Origin: Halobacteriales archaeon QH_10_67_22
Lineage (GTDB): Archaea > Halobacteriota > Halobacteria > Halobacteriales > Haloarculaceae
Length of the DNA: 38,878 nucleotides
Direction of reading: 5' to 3'
Assembly (NCBI GenBank): GCA_003021305.1
Contig: PXQN01000054.1
Coordinates: 1 to 38,878 of the forward strand
Part shown: positions 30,211-38,552 of the stretch, piece after piece
Position numbering within the stretch: the first letter of the stretch is position 1
Layout of the letters: every line of letters starts with the position of its first letter
Position numbers and translations under genes: made by a program
The notes under the pieces: model-generated
Told to the model about the DNA's origin: nothing
Databases searched by the model: none
What the model saw: only the letters and a program-made list of their open reading frames with translations

Positions 30211-31887
30211 TCACAGCCGTTTGCTCACGTAGGGGCCGTCCTGGCGGTAGCCGAGCTTCTCGCGGTAGTACTGCCGGACGCCGATCCCCGAGAGGACCGC
30301 GAGTTTGTCGTAGCCGGCGTCGGCCGCGAGTTCTTCGGCGCGTGCGACGAGCCGGCGACCGTAGCCCTGGTGCTGGTGACTCTCGCCGGCGGCCTGGCCC
30401 ACGCCGACCTCGCTGCCGTAGACGTGCAACTCGCGGACGACGGCCGCGTCGGTCAGCTCCCGCCGAACGGGGTCGTTCGGGAACCGCAGTCGACAGAAGC
30501 CGACCAACAGGTCCCGGTCGCGGTCCTCGAAAGAGAGGAAGTGTTCGGTCCCGCCGGCGACTTCGTACCGCCGAGTAGCAAGCGTCACGTCCTGTGGCTC
30601 CTCGTCGCTGTGCCCGACCTCGCGACAGCGGATGCAGTCGCAGGTCCACCCGTGTTCGGCCATACGCTTTCGGGCCAGTTGCCTGAGGTTTGACTTCCAG
30701 ACGCCCCCCTCGATGAAGTCCGCGGGGATGTCACGCTGGACGCGCTGGAGGCGCGTATATTCGGGGATCATAGACTTGATCTCCGCGACGAGTTCGGCCG
30801 CTTCCTCGTTGTCCAAGGGGTCGAACTCGCCGCGATGCCACGAGTCGTAGGTCGCGGTCCCCTCGACGACCAGTGTCGGGTAGATCTTCAGGAAGTCCGG
30901 GCGCCACTCGCTGTGCTCGAAGATACGCCGGAAGTCCTCCAGACACATCTCCTTGGACATGCCGGGCTGGCCGGGCATCATGTGGAAACCGACCTTGAAC
31001 CCGGCGTCGCGCAGACGGCGGTTGGCGTCGATCGAGGCCTCGACCCCGTGTCCGCGGTGCATCTCGCGGTTGATCCGCTCGTAGGTTGTCTGGACGCCCA
31101 CCTCGACTTTCGTCCCGCCCAGGCGCAACATCCTGTCTATCTGTTCGGGGTCACACCAGTCGGGTTTGGTCTCGAAGGTGGTCGCGACGTTGCGCACGTC
31201 GGCCGTCTCGTTGTCGGCGATCACGTCCTCGACGTACCGGAAGTCGTACGCCTCGGGGACCTGGGCGAAACTCTCGTCCTCGGCGGGCTCGGGGGCCGTA
31301 TCGGGGTCGTACTCGTTCATCGCTTCGAGCGCCCGCTTGACGAACCACTCCTGGTAGTCGTGGCTGCGCGCGGTCATCGTCCCACCCATCAGGATGAGTT
31401 CGACCTTGTCGACTGGGTGGCCGATCTGGCGCAGCTGTTCGAGCCGCAGGCGCACCTGCCCGTACGGGTCGTAGTCGTTCTGTACCCCCCGGGCCGCGGC
31501 CGGCTCGTGGCCGGTGTAGCTCTGTGCCGAGGAGAACTCCGAGTCGGGGCCGCCCGGACAGTACAGACACTTCCCGTGGGGACAGCGGTGTGGCGAGGTC
31601 ATGATCGCCACCGGCGAGACGCCCGAGGCCGTCCGGACGGGTTTGCGCTGGAGAACCGCTTCCAGTTCGTCGCGGCGCTCCTCTGGCCCGAAGTCGATCA
31701 GGTCGGAGTTCCGCGGGACTTTCGGCGAGGAGTACTTCCCACAGACGTCCTTCTTGGCGCGTTCGACGTCGTCTCGCTCGACCTCCCCGGCGAGGATCCG
31801 GTCGACGAGCTCCTCGCAGGCGTCGAGAAACGCCTGTGGTTCGTCGGGGTCGGTCTCGGCGGCGTCGTCCGGGCGGTCGGTGCTCAT
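30211..31887 (-). CDS. elp3: tRNA U34 carboxymethyltransferase Elp3 (radical SAM / GNAT)
   Basis: This 558-residue enzyme adds the carboxymethyl group (xcm5 pathway) to wobble uridine 34 of tRNAs, using acetyl-CoA and radical SAM chemistry. An N-terminal helical region (about 1-90) leads into the radical SAM core with the cluster motif CPHGKCLYCPGG (about residues 102-113), then MGGTMTARSHDYQEWF and VEVGVQTTYERI. A zinc-binding stretch follows (CDCIRCREVGH). The C-terminal GNAT acetyl-CoA domain ends in QHQGYGRRLVARAEELA and GVRQYYREKLGY. Start and length agree with archaeal Elp3. Its 3' end borders the half 80-bp element. It is co-directional with RqcH and the small membrane protein. Confidence 0.95.
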   Translation of the reverse strand: MSTDRPDDAAETDPDEPQAFLDACEELVDRILAGEVERDDVERAKKDVCGKYSSPKVPRNSDLIDFGPEERRDELEAVLQRKPVRTASGVSPVAIMTSPHRCPHGKCLYCPGGPDSEFSSAQSYTGHEPAAARGVQNDYDPYGQVRLRLEQLRQIGHPVDKVELILMGGTMTARSHDYQEWFVKRALEAMNEYDPDTAPEPAEDESFAQVPEAYDFRYVEDVIADNETADVRNVATTFETKPDWCDPEQIDRMLRLGGTKVEVGVQTTYERINREMHRGHGVEASIDANRRLRDAGFKVGFHMMPGQPGMSKEMCLEDFRRIFEHSEWRPDFLKIYPTLVVEGTATYDSWHRGEFDPLDNEEAAELVAEIKSMIPEYTRLQRVQRDIPADFIEGGVWKSNLRQLARKRMAEHGWTCDCIRCREVGHSDEEPQDVTLATRRYEVAGGTEHFLSFEDRDRDLLVGFCRLRFPNDPVRRELTDAAVVRELHVYGSEVGVGQAAGESHQHQGYGRRLVARAEELAADAGYDKLAVLSGIGVRQYYREKLGYRQDGPYVSKRL

Positions 31888-31930
31888 CGCAGTTGTCCGA
31901 AGTCCGGTCCTGTCGCGAATAAGCGTGTCG

Positions 31931-32962
31931 CTACCACTCCCAGTACTCCACCTCGGCGTCCGCGTCGAGATACGTCGAGAGGGTCCGCTCGTCTTTCTCG
32001 CCGCCGGGAGCCGACCCCGCGTAGAGGCCGACTTTCCCGTCGTCGGGGTAGACCGTGATGTCCGGCTCGTTCATCGTCGAGACCATCAGGAGGCTGAGGC
32101 CCGCCTCACCTGCCACGATGTCGTGGTATCCCCGCTCGCCCGCGGGGAGTGCCACGTAGTCGCCCGCCCCGATAGTGTGTTCCTCGCGGTCGATGCCCAG
32201 CGTCACCGTCCCCGACCCGTCGAGGACGTAGACCGCCTCCTCGTTGCCGGTGTGGTAGTGAGCCAGCCAGGTTCGCTTGCCGGGGGGGACCTCGTAGCGG
32301 CTCGCGCCGAGGTCCTCGCTGCCCGCGGCGGCGCCGAGTTGCTTGCGCCGGAACCGGTGGTCCCCGTGGTCGTATTCAGTCCAGTCGAGGTCGTCGGCCG
32401 CGACGCGTCGTAGTTCCTCGGGCACACGCTCCGCTGCGTGCCCATCGCCGCCACTCTCTTCGTCGTCCCAGAAGGGAAGCTCGGCATCGAAGTCGAGCGT
32501 CTTCGAGACGTACAGGTCGTCGAATTCACCGGGCGCGTCACCCGCGACGAGGGTAACCTTCCGGTCCTCGGGGAACACGGTAAAGTCCGGTTCGACCATT
32601 GTCGAGAGGAAGAGAAACCGGGCGTCCTCGACCGCTTCCAGGTCGTGTGCGAATGCCGGGCCGGTCGGGAAGGCGACGTACTCACCGGCGGTGACCTCCC
32701 GACGGATCGGGTCGTCGCCACTGCCGGTCCACAGCGTGAGCCGGCCCTCGAGGACGTACAGCGCCTCCTCGTTGGCGACGTGGTAGTGGGCAGGAAAGCT
32801 CCGAGTGCCGGCGTCGAGTTCGTAGAGGCTCGCGCCGATGTCCACGCCACCGGCGGCGTGGCTCAGGCGATACAGGCGAAACGAACGGATGCCGTGTTCG
32901 TGTTCCTGCGGGTCCAACTCACCGAGAGAGACGACGCCGGCCGACGCGCTCGTGTCACCCAT
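31931..32962 (-). CDS. Bicupin (tandem cupin-domain protein)
   Basis: This 343-residue protein carries two homologous cupin barrels. The first has PAHYHVANEEALYVLEGRLT (about residues 50-75) and the matching second motif GPAFAHDL. The second repeats the pattern as WLAHYHTGNEEAVYVLDGSG (about 218) with GERGYHDI. Each half ends with a similar segment, STMVEPDFTVFPED and STMNEPDITVYPDD, showing an internal duplication. His and Glu ligands for a metal (HYH, E) are present in both, so both sites may bind metal. The reaction is unknown; bicupins range from oxalate decarboxylases to sugar-binding proteins. ATG 32962 gives MGDTSASAG and excludes an earlier, non-protein-like N-terminus. Confidence 0.8.
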   Translation of the reverse strand: MGDTSASAGVVSLGELDPQEHEHGIRSFRLYRLSHAAGGVDIGASLYELDAGTRSFPAHYHVANEEALYVLEGRLTLWTGSGDDPIRREVTAGEYVAFPTGPAFAHDLEAVEDARFLFLSTMVEPDFTVFPEDRKVTLVAGDAPGEFDDLYVSKTLDFDAELPFWDDEESGGDGHAAERVPEELRRVAADDLDWTEYDHGDHRFRRKQLGAAAGSEDLGASRYEVPPGKRTWLAHYHTGNEEAVYVLDGSGTVTLGIDREEHTIGAGDYVALPAGERGYHDIVAGEAGLSLLMVSTMNEPDITVYPDDGKVGLYAGSAPGGEKDERTLSTYLDADAEVEYWEW

Positions 32963-33002
32963 ACCGGCACATCGGCAGGGTCGACAAAAAGCCCCGTCCT
33001 CT

Positions 33003-35008
33003 TCAGGCCACTTCGTCGGCGACGATGTCGACGACGGCGTCGAGCACGGCCGAGCGTTCGCCGGCGACGAACTCGAGTTTCCCGTCACGGGCGCTACGTG
33101 CGGTGACGCCGGCGTTCGACACCCACTCGGTCGCGCGGTCGGCCACGTCGCGCACGTCGATGGGCGCGTCGCTGCGGACGTGGAGTTCGTCCTCGGCGAC
33201 GCCCACGATTGCGGCGACGTCGTCGCGGTGGCGACGGAACAGTTCGTCGAGCAACAGCGTGGTCGGCGGGAACTCGTAGCGGTGGGTGAACGCCTCGGTG
33301 TCCAGCACCGCGATGGTCACGTCGTCGAGGGTCTGGTGGTCGAGGTTCGCCTCCGCGGTCTCGATCTCGGTGTCGAGTTTCGTCCGGAACTGCTCGCTGA
33401 CGTGGCCGGCGAGGCCACCGGGGCCGTCGCCGTCGCCGAACAGCAGATCCGTGATCAGTTCGCGCTTGTCCTCGTAGGACTGGTAGAACGCCTCTAGCGC
33501 GACGGCCTCGCGGACCTCGCGGACGGCGTCGGCGTCGTACCCCGCCTCGGCGGCGGCGTCGACGTACCCCTCGGGGGTGTCCTCCCAGAAACTGACCGCC
33601 GGGAGGTGCCGGAGGTCCTCGCGGACCGCGTCGTTGACGCCGGCGGCGACGTTCGCGGCGAGTGTCGTCGACGTCACGTCGGCGATGTCGTCCGGGTCGG
33701 GTGTGACTGCGACGCCCACTGCCTCGCCGACGTCGGGGTCAGCGGCGACGTCGTCGACGAGCACCCTGTCGGCGCCGTACAGGTCGAGCAACTCGAAGCC
33801 GTCGAGCGACTCGCGGGTGGCGCCGACGGCGACGAACACGAACAACGGGAACTTCTCGCCGTGGCGCTCGCGGGCGTCAAGCATCCCCGTCACGTCCTTG
33901 GTCGCGTCGTCCATGTCGTAAACGCCCTCTTCGAGCGGTCGGCGGTCGAAGTAGTGGTACACCGCGTCGCGCTCCTCGTGTTCCTCGCGGACGAGCGGTA
34001 GCGTCACCCGTTCGAGGGCGACGCCGGCGACGTAGCCGTCGGCCGTCGCGGCGTGGCGGACCACGACCGGTCGCTCTTCGAGGACGGCCCGGCGGATGGC
34101 CGTCGCCGCCGACCGAACCTCCTCGGACCGGGCGGCGACCACACTGTCCTCGGCGAGGGGTTCGACCTCGCCAGGGTCGGCCTCCGCGTCGAGGGCGTCG
34201 CTCAGTCGCCCCTCGACCGCTTGGCGCTCGTCGTCGTCGAGGACGACCAGCGCCGCCGTCTCGACCTGGATGTCGCCCCGTCGCTCGCGGACCTCGCCGT
34301 CGAGGCGAACGACCGCGCCCGCCTCGACTTCCGGGTAGGCACGGACCCCGGCCTCCTCGAAGGCGGCACAGTCGACGCTGCCGGTTTCGTCGCGGACCTC
34401 GAACACGGTCGGGCCGCTTGTCTGGTGGGCGCTCTCGACGAGTCCCTCGATCCGGATCGTCTCTCCGATGCGGTCTGAAAGCGTTGCGACGTCGACCAGT
34501 GTCGGGTCCTCGACCTCGACGGCGTCGTCGACCGGTTCGTCGTCTGTCGCCGTGGCCTCGTCGTCACTCGTCGTCGTTTCGACGGTACCGCCGGCCGTCG
34601 TCGCGGCGGCGCCGGCCTCGGTGCCTCCTCGATGAACGGTGCGCCCTGTTCGGGGTCGTCGACGAGCGTCCCGCGGAACTCCGCCTCTGACTGGCGGATC
34701 GACCACGAGAGGTCGACGTTGCCGTTGTCCCTGACCTGCTGGACCTGGACGAACACAATGTCGCCGGGGTCCCAGTCGAGACTCTCGAGCCGCTGGTCCA
34801 GTTCGCTCCGGTGGAGCAGTCCAGTGACGCTGTCGCCGATGTCGACGAACACGCCGAACTCGGCGTAGCCGTCGACCGTCCCGCGGTAGTACCGGTCGAC
34901 CGACAGCTGGCCGGGGTGGTCACCGCGGAACTCGAAGACGACGTCCTCTTCGTGAAGGTCACAGATGCGACCGTCAACAGACGTGCCGCAAATGATGCAC
35001 GAACCCAT
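33003..35008 (-). pseudogene. S1-OB-DHH (RecJ-like) protein, one frameshift in the linker
   Basis: Two minus-strand frames join into one protein of about 640 residues. From ATG 35008 come a small zinc-binding start (CIICGTSVDGRICDLH), an S1 RNA-binding domain (YYRGTVDGYAEFGVFVDIGD) and a linker. The frame then changes in the low-complexity linker near 34615-34640 and goes on with an OB fold (RIEGLVESAHQTSGPTVFEV) and a DHH-type phosphoesterase region to the stop at 33003. The catalytic motifs are weak: RHAATADGYVAG in place of HHADADG, and VLVDDVAAD where the DHH triad is expected. This suggests a non-catalytic RecJ/Cdc45-like paralogue. The frameshift may be a sequencing error because both halves are well kept. 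Convergent genes are absent; the bicupin follows 40 bp downstream. Confidence 0.8.
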
Positions 35009-35195
35009 TGAGGTGAGAATACGCCCGGTGCCTAAAACGGTTGTCGAAACGCTCTCGCCGTCGCGACCGCGATATGACTGTCGCGTGATGAGTTCCCGGG
35101 ACCGCTCATCGCGGCTCCGGCGACGCCGCCCGCCCCGACGAAGACGCCTGGAACCGCCGCGTCCGGCCTCCTCTCCGGTCGGGAGCGCCCGTCGC

Positions 35196-35459
35196 TCACT
35201 CGAAGACGCCGCTCTCGTCTTCGAGCATCTCGACGCCGCGGGCGACCTCCCGGGCGTGTTCGGGTGCGACCGCGACCTCGACCTCGTTGCCGCTCTCGTC
35301 CTCGAAGGCGAGTTTCACCCGCTCGTCGCCGAACTCCCGCAGTTCGACCCCTTCGACGTCGTACAGTTTCACCGTCGCCGTCTTGTTCGAGGCGCCGACG
35401 TGTTTGAGTGCGCCCTCTTTCAATTCGAGCATGAACCGCTCTAAGTCGAGACTGAGCAC
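35196..35459 (-). CDS. Small conserved haloarchaeal protein (87 aa)
   Basis: This acidic protein, apparently beta-strand rich, has a region TATVKLYDVEGVELREFGD, then VKLAFEDESGNEVEVAV and a helical end. ATG 35459 (MLSLDLERF) and ATG 35432 (MLELKEGAL) are both possible; the longer is listed. No family is recognised and no operon partner is close. The 187 bp upstream of the DHH gene (35009-35195) shows no gene. Confidence 0.6.
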   Translation of the reverse strand: MLSLDLERFMLELKEGALKHVGASNKTATVKLYDVEGVELREFGDERVKLAFEDESGNEVEVAVAPEHAREVARGVEMLEDESGVFE

Positions 35460-35523
35460 ACTCCGAGTCCGGGCGGGCGGCGCTTAAGCGCAGTGACAGT
35501 CGGTCCGGCGTAGACAAAACTCA

Positions 35524-35603
35524 TAGTGATTATTGTCGGTCTGTTCCGGATCGACCGCACGCAATCGTGCGGTCGTATCGGTAAATCGCTACAATAATCA
35601 CTA
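35524..35603. repeat. 80-bp palindromic element, copy D
   Basis: It has a perfect 13-bp inverted repeat TAGTGATTATTGT, central stem CGACCGCACG/CGTGCGGTCG with loop CAAT, and arms in the same order as copy B. The left flank is CTCA and the right flank TCAG. The right TA abuts the TGA stop of the YIP1-like gene (35604-35606), as copy B does to its gene. It may act as that gene's terminator. Confidence 0.88.
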
Positions 35604-36221
35604 TCAGAGCAGGGCCGTGACGTCGGTCCAGGTGATGCCCGTGACAGTCGAGAGCGCCGCGAAGCCGCGGAAGCCGTAACCGAAGACCAGCGCGGCGGGC
35701 AACCCCGCCAGTCCGACCGCGCGCGGCAGCGACAGTTCGTGGACTTCGCTGACGCCGACGACCAGGAGGGCGGCGCCGTAGGTCGCGGCGACGAGCCGGA
35801 GTTTTGGGAACGGTAGCCCGGCGAACACACAGGGTGCGCCGGCGTAGGCGATCACCTGGACGGTCTCGCTGACGCCGGCGCGGTCGGGCGCGAACGGTAT
35901 CAGCAACACCGTCTGGAGCGCGGCGGTCAGGTGGAGTGCGGCCGGCGCGACGAGCACCGTCGCCAGCGCGAGCCAGAAGAGGACCGACGCGGTCGGGCGA
36001 TTGCCCAGGACGGGATAGGCGGCTCCCCCCGTCAGGACCCGCGTCACCTCCTCGACGAAGACGACGGTCGCGGCGAACACCAGCCCCGGGGCCTGGTCGG
36101 CCGGTGCGACCGCCGAGCGGAACAACCGCCGCGGCCGCACCAGCACCTCGCCCCAGGCGCGCGCAAGCGCGACTGGTCCCCGGTCGCGACCGCCCGTCGG
36201 GTTCTCGACCCACTGTGTCAC
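35604..36221 (-). CDS. YIP1-like integral membrane protein
   Basis: This 205-residue membrane protein starts with the opening I associate with haloarchaeal YIP1-family proteins, TQWVENPTGGRDRGPVALAR, followed by EVLVRPRRLFR. About five hydrophobic helices follow (for example PGLVFAATVVFVEEVTRVL and ASVLFWLALATVLVAPAALH). The start is taken at the GTG at 36219-36221, which gives this conserved opening; a far upstream ATG at 36290 would add a non-family extension. The role is unknown in archaea; eukaryotic Yip1 works in membrane traffic. The stop is flush with the 80-bp element D. Confidence 0.78.
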   Translation of the reverse strand: MTQWVENPTGGRDRGPVALARAWGEVLVRPRRLFRSAVAPADQAPGLVFAATVVFVEEVTRVLTGGAAYPVLGNRPTASVLFWLALATVLVAPAALHLTAALQTVLLIPFAPDRAGVSETVQVIAYAGAPCVFAGLPFPKLRLVAATYGAALLVVGVSEVHELSLPRAVGLAGLPAALVFGYGFRGFAALSTVTGITWTDVTALL

Positions 36222-36300
36222 GGCCACCCCTTCGGACGACACGCTCAAGGCCGTTGCGGGTTCGGCCGACCGTGGAAACGCCCGTTTCACTCGGTGACGC

Positions 36301-36322
36301 GTCAGTCGCCGCCAGCGCTGAC
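36301..36322. terminator. Hairpin between the ABC-transporter operon and the YIP1-like gene
   Basis: GTCAG and CGC pair with GCG and CTGAC around a 5-nt loop, with one bulged T. It is the only strong dyad in the 183-bp gap downstream of the ABC ATPase stop. It is in a position to end the transporter transcript; no T-run is present, so this is tentative. Confidence 0.3.
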
Positions 36323-36404
36323 TACGCCGGTGACGTCGTCGGTGTCGCTTCGCCTTGGCTCAGAGGCCGCTATTCAACACGGCAGTCTGACCCCAGAAGT
36401 AATG

Positions 36405-37649
36405 CTAGACGAGGAGGTTGTCGCCGGACACTGCGTCGAACAGGTGGACTTCGTCGAGTGCAACGGCGAGTCGAACGGTCTCGCCTGCGACTGCGTCGGT
36501 GTCGTTCGAGACTCGGGCAGTGAACTCGGCGCTTTCGTCGTCTTCGTGACCAGTCGCTCTGACCGCGAGATCGGTGTGTGCGCCCATCGGCTCGACGACC
36601 ATCACCCGTGCCTCGAACGACCGCCCGTCGGCAGGTGGGACATCCAGAAGCGCTGCGTCTTCGAACGATTCCGGTCGGATCCCGAGTTCGAGAAGCGCTG
36701 CGTCTTCGAACGATTCCGGTCGGATCCCGAGTTCGAGACGGTCGAGGTCCCTGCCCCACGACCGGACCGTCTCGGCGACAGACGGTGGCAGGGTGAGGTC
36801 GAATCCCCCGGCGGTCACTCGGACGCCGTCCTCAGTCATGGTGGCGCTTGCGTCGAAGATGTTCATCGGCGGTTCACCGATGAACCCGGCGACGAACTGG
36901 TTGACCGGCCGCGCGTACACCTCCTCGGGCGGGGCGACCTGCTGAATCTCCCCGTCGTTCATGACGACCACCCGGTCGCCCAGCGTCATGGCCTCGGCCT
37001 GGTCGTGCGTGACGTAGACGGATGTCTTCCCGACGCGGTCGTGGAGCTTGTTGAGTTCCGTGCGCATCTCGATACGGAGCTTGGCGTCGAGATTCGACAG
37101 CGGTTCGTCGAACAGGAACAGTTTCGGCGACCGGATGACTGCCCGGCCGAGCGCGACGCGCTGCTGTTGTCCGCCCGAGAGGTCGGCCGGACGACGGTCG
37201 AGCAACTCCCCGATTCCGAGCATTTCTGCTGTCTCGACGACTCGTTCTTCCACCTCGTCGGCGGGATACTTCCGGATCTCCAAGGGGAATCCGATGTTCT
37301 CGCGCACGGTCTTGTGCGGGTAGAGCGCGTAACTCTGGAACACCATCGCGATATCCCGTTCGCGGGGGTCCTGTCCGGCGACGTTCTCGCCGTCGATGAG
37401 GATCCGTCCCTCGGTGGGTTCCTCCAGGCCAGCGACGGTGCGCAGCGTCGTCGTCTTGCCACACCCCGACGGTCCAACGAGGACGATGAACTCCCCCTCG
37501 TAGATCTCCATCGAGAAGTCGTTTACCGCGACGACCTCACCGTCGCCGAAGACCTTTTTGACGCCATCGAGCCGGAGACTCACGTCCCGCTCGTCGGATG
37601 CCTCTCGCGCAGTACCGTCCACGTGTATGTCTTCGCTGGATTCACTCAT
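36405..37649 (-). CDS. Sugar ABC transporter ATP-binding subunit (MalK/UgpC-like)
   Basis: This 414-residue nucleotide-binding subunit powers carbohydrate or glycerol-phosphate import. The ATPase has Walker A GPSGCGKTT, Q-loop, signature LSGGQQQRVALGRA, Walker B LFLFDEPLSNLD and the switch His (YVTHDQAEAMTLGD). The C-terminal TOBE/OB domain (about 260-414) is the regulatory part. Within it a 15-residue unit (LELGIRPESFEDAAL) occurs twice in a row, encoded by two identical 45-bp repeats at 36646-36690 and 36691-36735. ATG 37649 (MSESSED) is preferred; an upstream ATG at 37706 lacks a family match. It is third in the transcript after the two permeases. Confidence 0.92.
   Translation of the reverse strand: MSESSEDIHVDGTAREASDERDVSLRLDGVKKVFGDGEVVAVNDFSMEIYEGEFIVLVGPSGCGKTTTLRTVAGLEEPTEGRILIDGENVAGQDPRERDIAMVFQSYALYPHKTVRENIGFPLEIRKYPADEVEERVVETAEMLGIGELLDRRPADLSGGQQQRVALGRAVIRSPKLFLFDEPLSNLDAKLRIEMRTELNKLHDRVGKTSVYVTHDQAEAMTLGDRVVVMNDGEIQQVAPPEEVYARPVNQFVAGFIGEPPMNIFDASATMTEDGVRVTAGGFDLTLPPSVAETVRSWGRDLDRLELGIRPESFEDAALLELGIRPESFEDAALLDVPPADGRSFEARVMVVEPMGAHTDLAVRATGHEDDESAEFTARVSNDTDAVAGETVRLAVALDEVHLFDAVSGDNLLV
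36646..36735. repeat. Perfect 45-bp tandem duplication inside the ABC ATPase gene
   Basis: The 45 bases at 36646-36690 are repeated without change at 36691-36735. The repeat keeps the reading frame and adds 15 residues to the C-terminal regulatory domain. Identity of the two units implies a recent event or an assembly duplication. Confidence 0.9.
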
Positions 37650-37724
37650 CGGGATCACCTCGTACACGGCGACCTGGTAATCCTCTCTTCGTTCCGACCG
37701 GTACATCCGTTCGTGGTGTTGCTA

Positions 37725-38552
37725 TCATTCGCCTTTCAACCCTCCTGTCATTCCAACTACGATATATCGCTGGAAGAAGACCACGACCAGTGCCGAGGGG
37801 ATGACGGCCACGACAGCCGCCGCAGTCATGGCTGCCCAGTCGATCGACGTGTCCCCGACGAAGAGGAACGTGGCCACGGGGATGGTCATCGAGTTCAGGT
37901 CGGTGCTCACTGTGAACGCGAAGGCAAAGCCCGGCAGGACGACGGGGAAGACGATGTGGCGGAACGCCTGGACCTTGGTACAGCCGTCGACGCGGGCCGC
38001 CTCGTCGAGGGCCTGTGGGATAGTGATGAAGAAGTTGCGCATGATGTAGATGACCAGCGGCAGCCACAGGTAGACGTTGGCGATGACGATGCCGACCTTC
38101 GTGTTCTGGAGGCCGGTCGAGGTCATGATCCGGTAGTACGGCGTGACGAGCCCGATGGGCGGAAACAGCCGCGTGAACAGCACGAAGACGAACACGGCGT
38201 TGTCGAAGGGGAAGCGAAACCGGCTGAACACGTAGCCGGCGGGCGTGCCCAGCAACATCACGACGGCCGTCGAGGCCGAGGCGACGATGACGCTGTTGAC
38301 GACAGCCTGCCAGAACCCGCGGTCGAACAGTGCCCGTTCGTAGGCAGCCAGCGTCGGGTCCTGTGGGAGGTATGTGAGCGCGAGCACGCCCTCCCGCGTT
38401 TTCAGCGATGTGACGAGGTCCCACACCAGCGGCGTGATGATGAAAAACACCGCCAGGAACAACACCGCGTGAACGACATAGGGGCTCTCGACGAAGTTCC
38501 AGACCCGCTGTCGGCGCCGATACCGGTCGACGCCGAACCTGGCCCGGCTCAT
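37725..38552 (-). CDS. Carbohydrate ABC transporter permease (MalG-type)
   Basis: This 275-residue inner subunit has an N-terminal arginine-rich cytoplasmic segment, six hydrophobic helices and the EAA loop that docks on the ATPase (EAARVDGCTKVQAFRHIVFP, about residues 185-204). Motif IMTSTGLQNTKVGIVIA and the ending GMTGGLKGE fit the MalG/UgpE family of sugar importers. It overlaps the upstream permease by 4 bp (ATGA), so the two are co-translated. The substrate is not evident. Confidence 0.9.
   Translation of the reverse strand: MSRARFGVDRYRRRQRVWNFVESPYVVHAVLFLAVFFIITPLVWDLVTSLKTREGVLALTYLPQDPTLAAYERALFDRGFWQAVVNSVIVASASTAVVMLLGTPAGYVFSRFRFPFDNAVFVFVLFTRLFPPIGLVTPYYRIMTSTGLQNTKVGIVIANVYLWLPLVIYIMRNFFITIPQALDEAARVDGCTKVQAFRHIVFPVVLPGFAFAFTVSTDLNSMTIPVATFLFVGDTSIDWAAMTAAAVVAVIPSALVVVFFQRYIVVGMTGGLKGE

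Noticed and set aside
35009-35195. Gene between the DHH protein and the 87-aa protein
   Set aside because: Only arginine-rich translations in all frames and no promoter; read as intergenic DNA.
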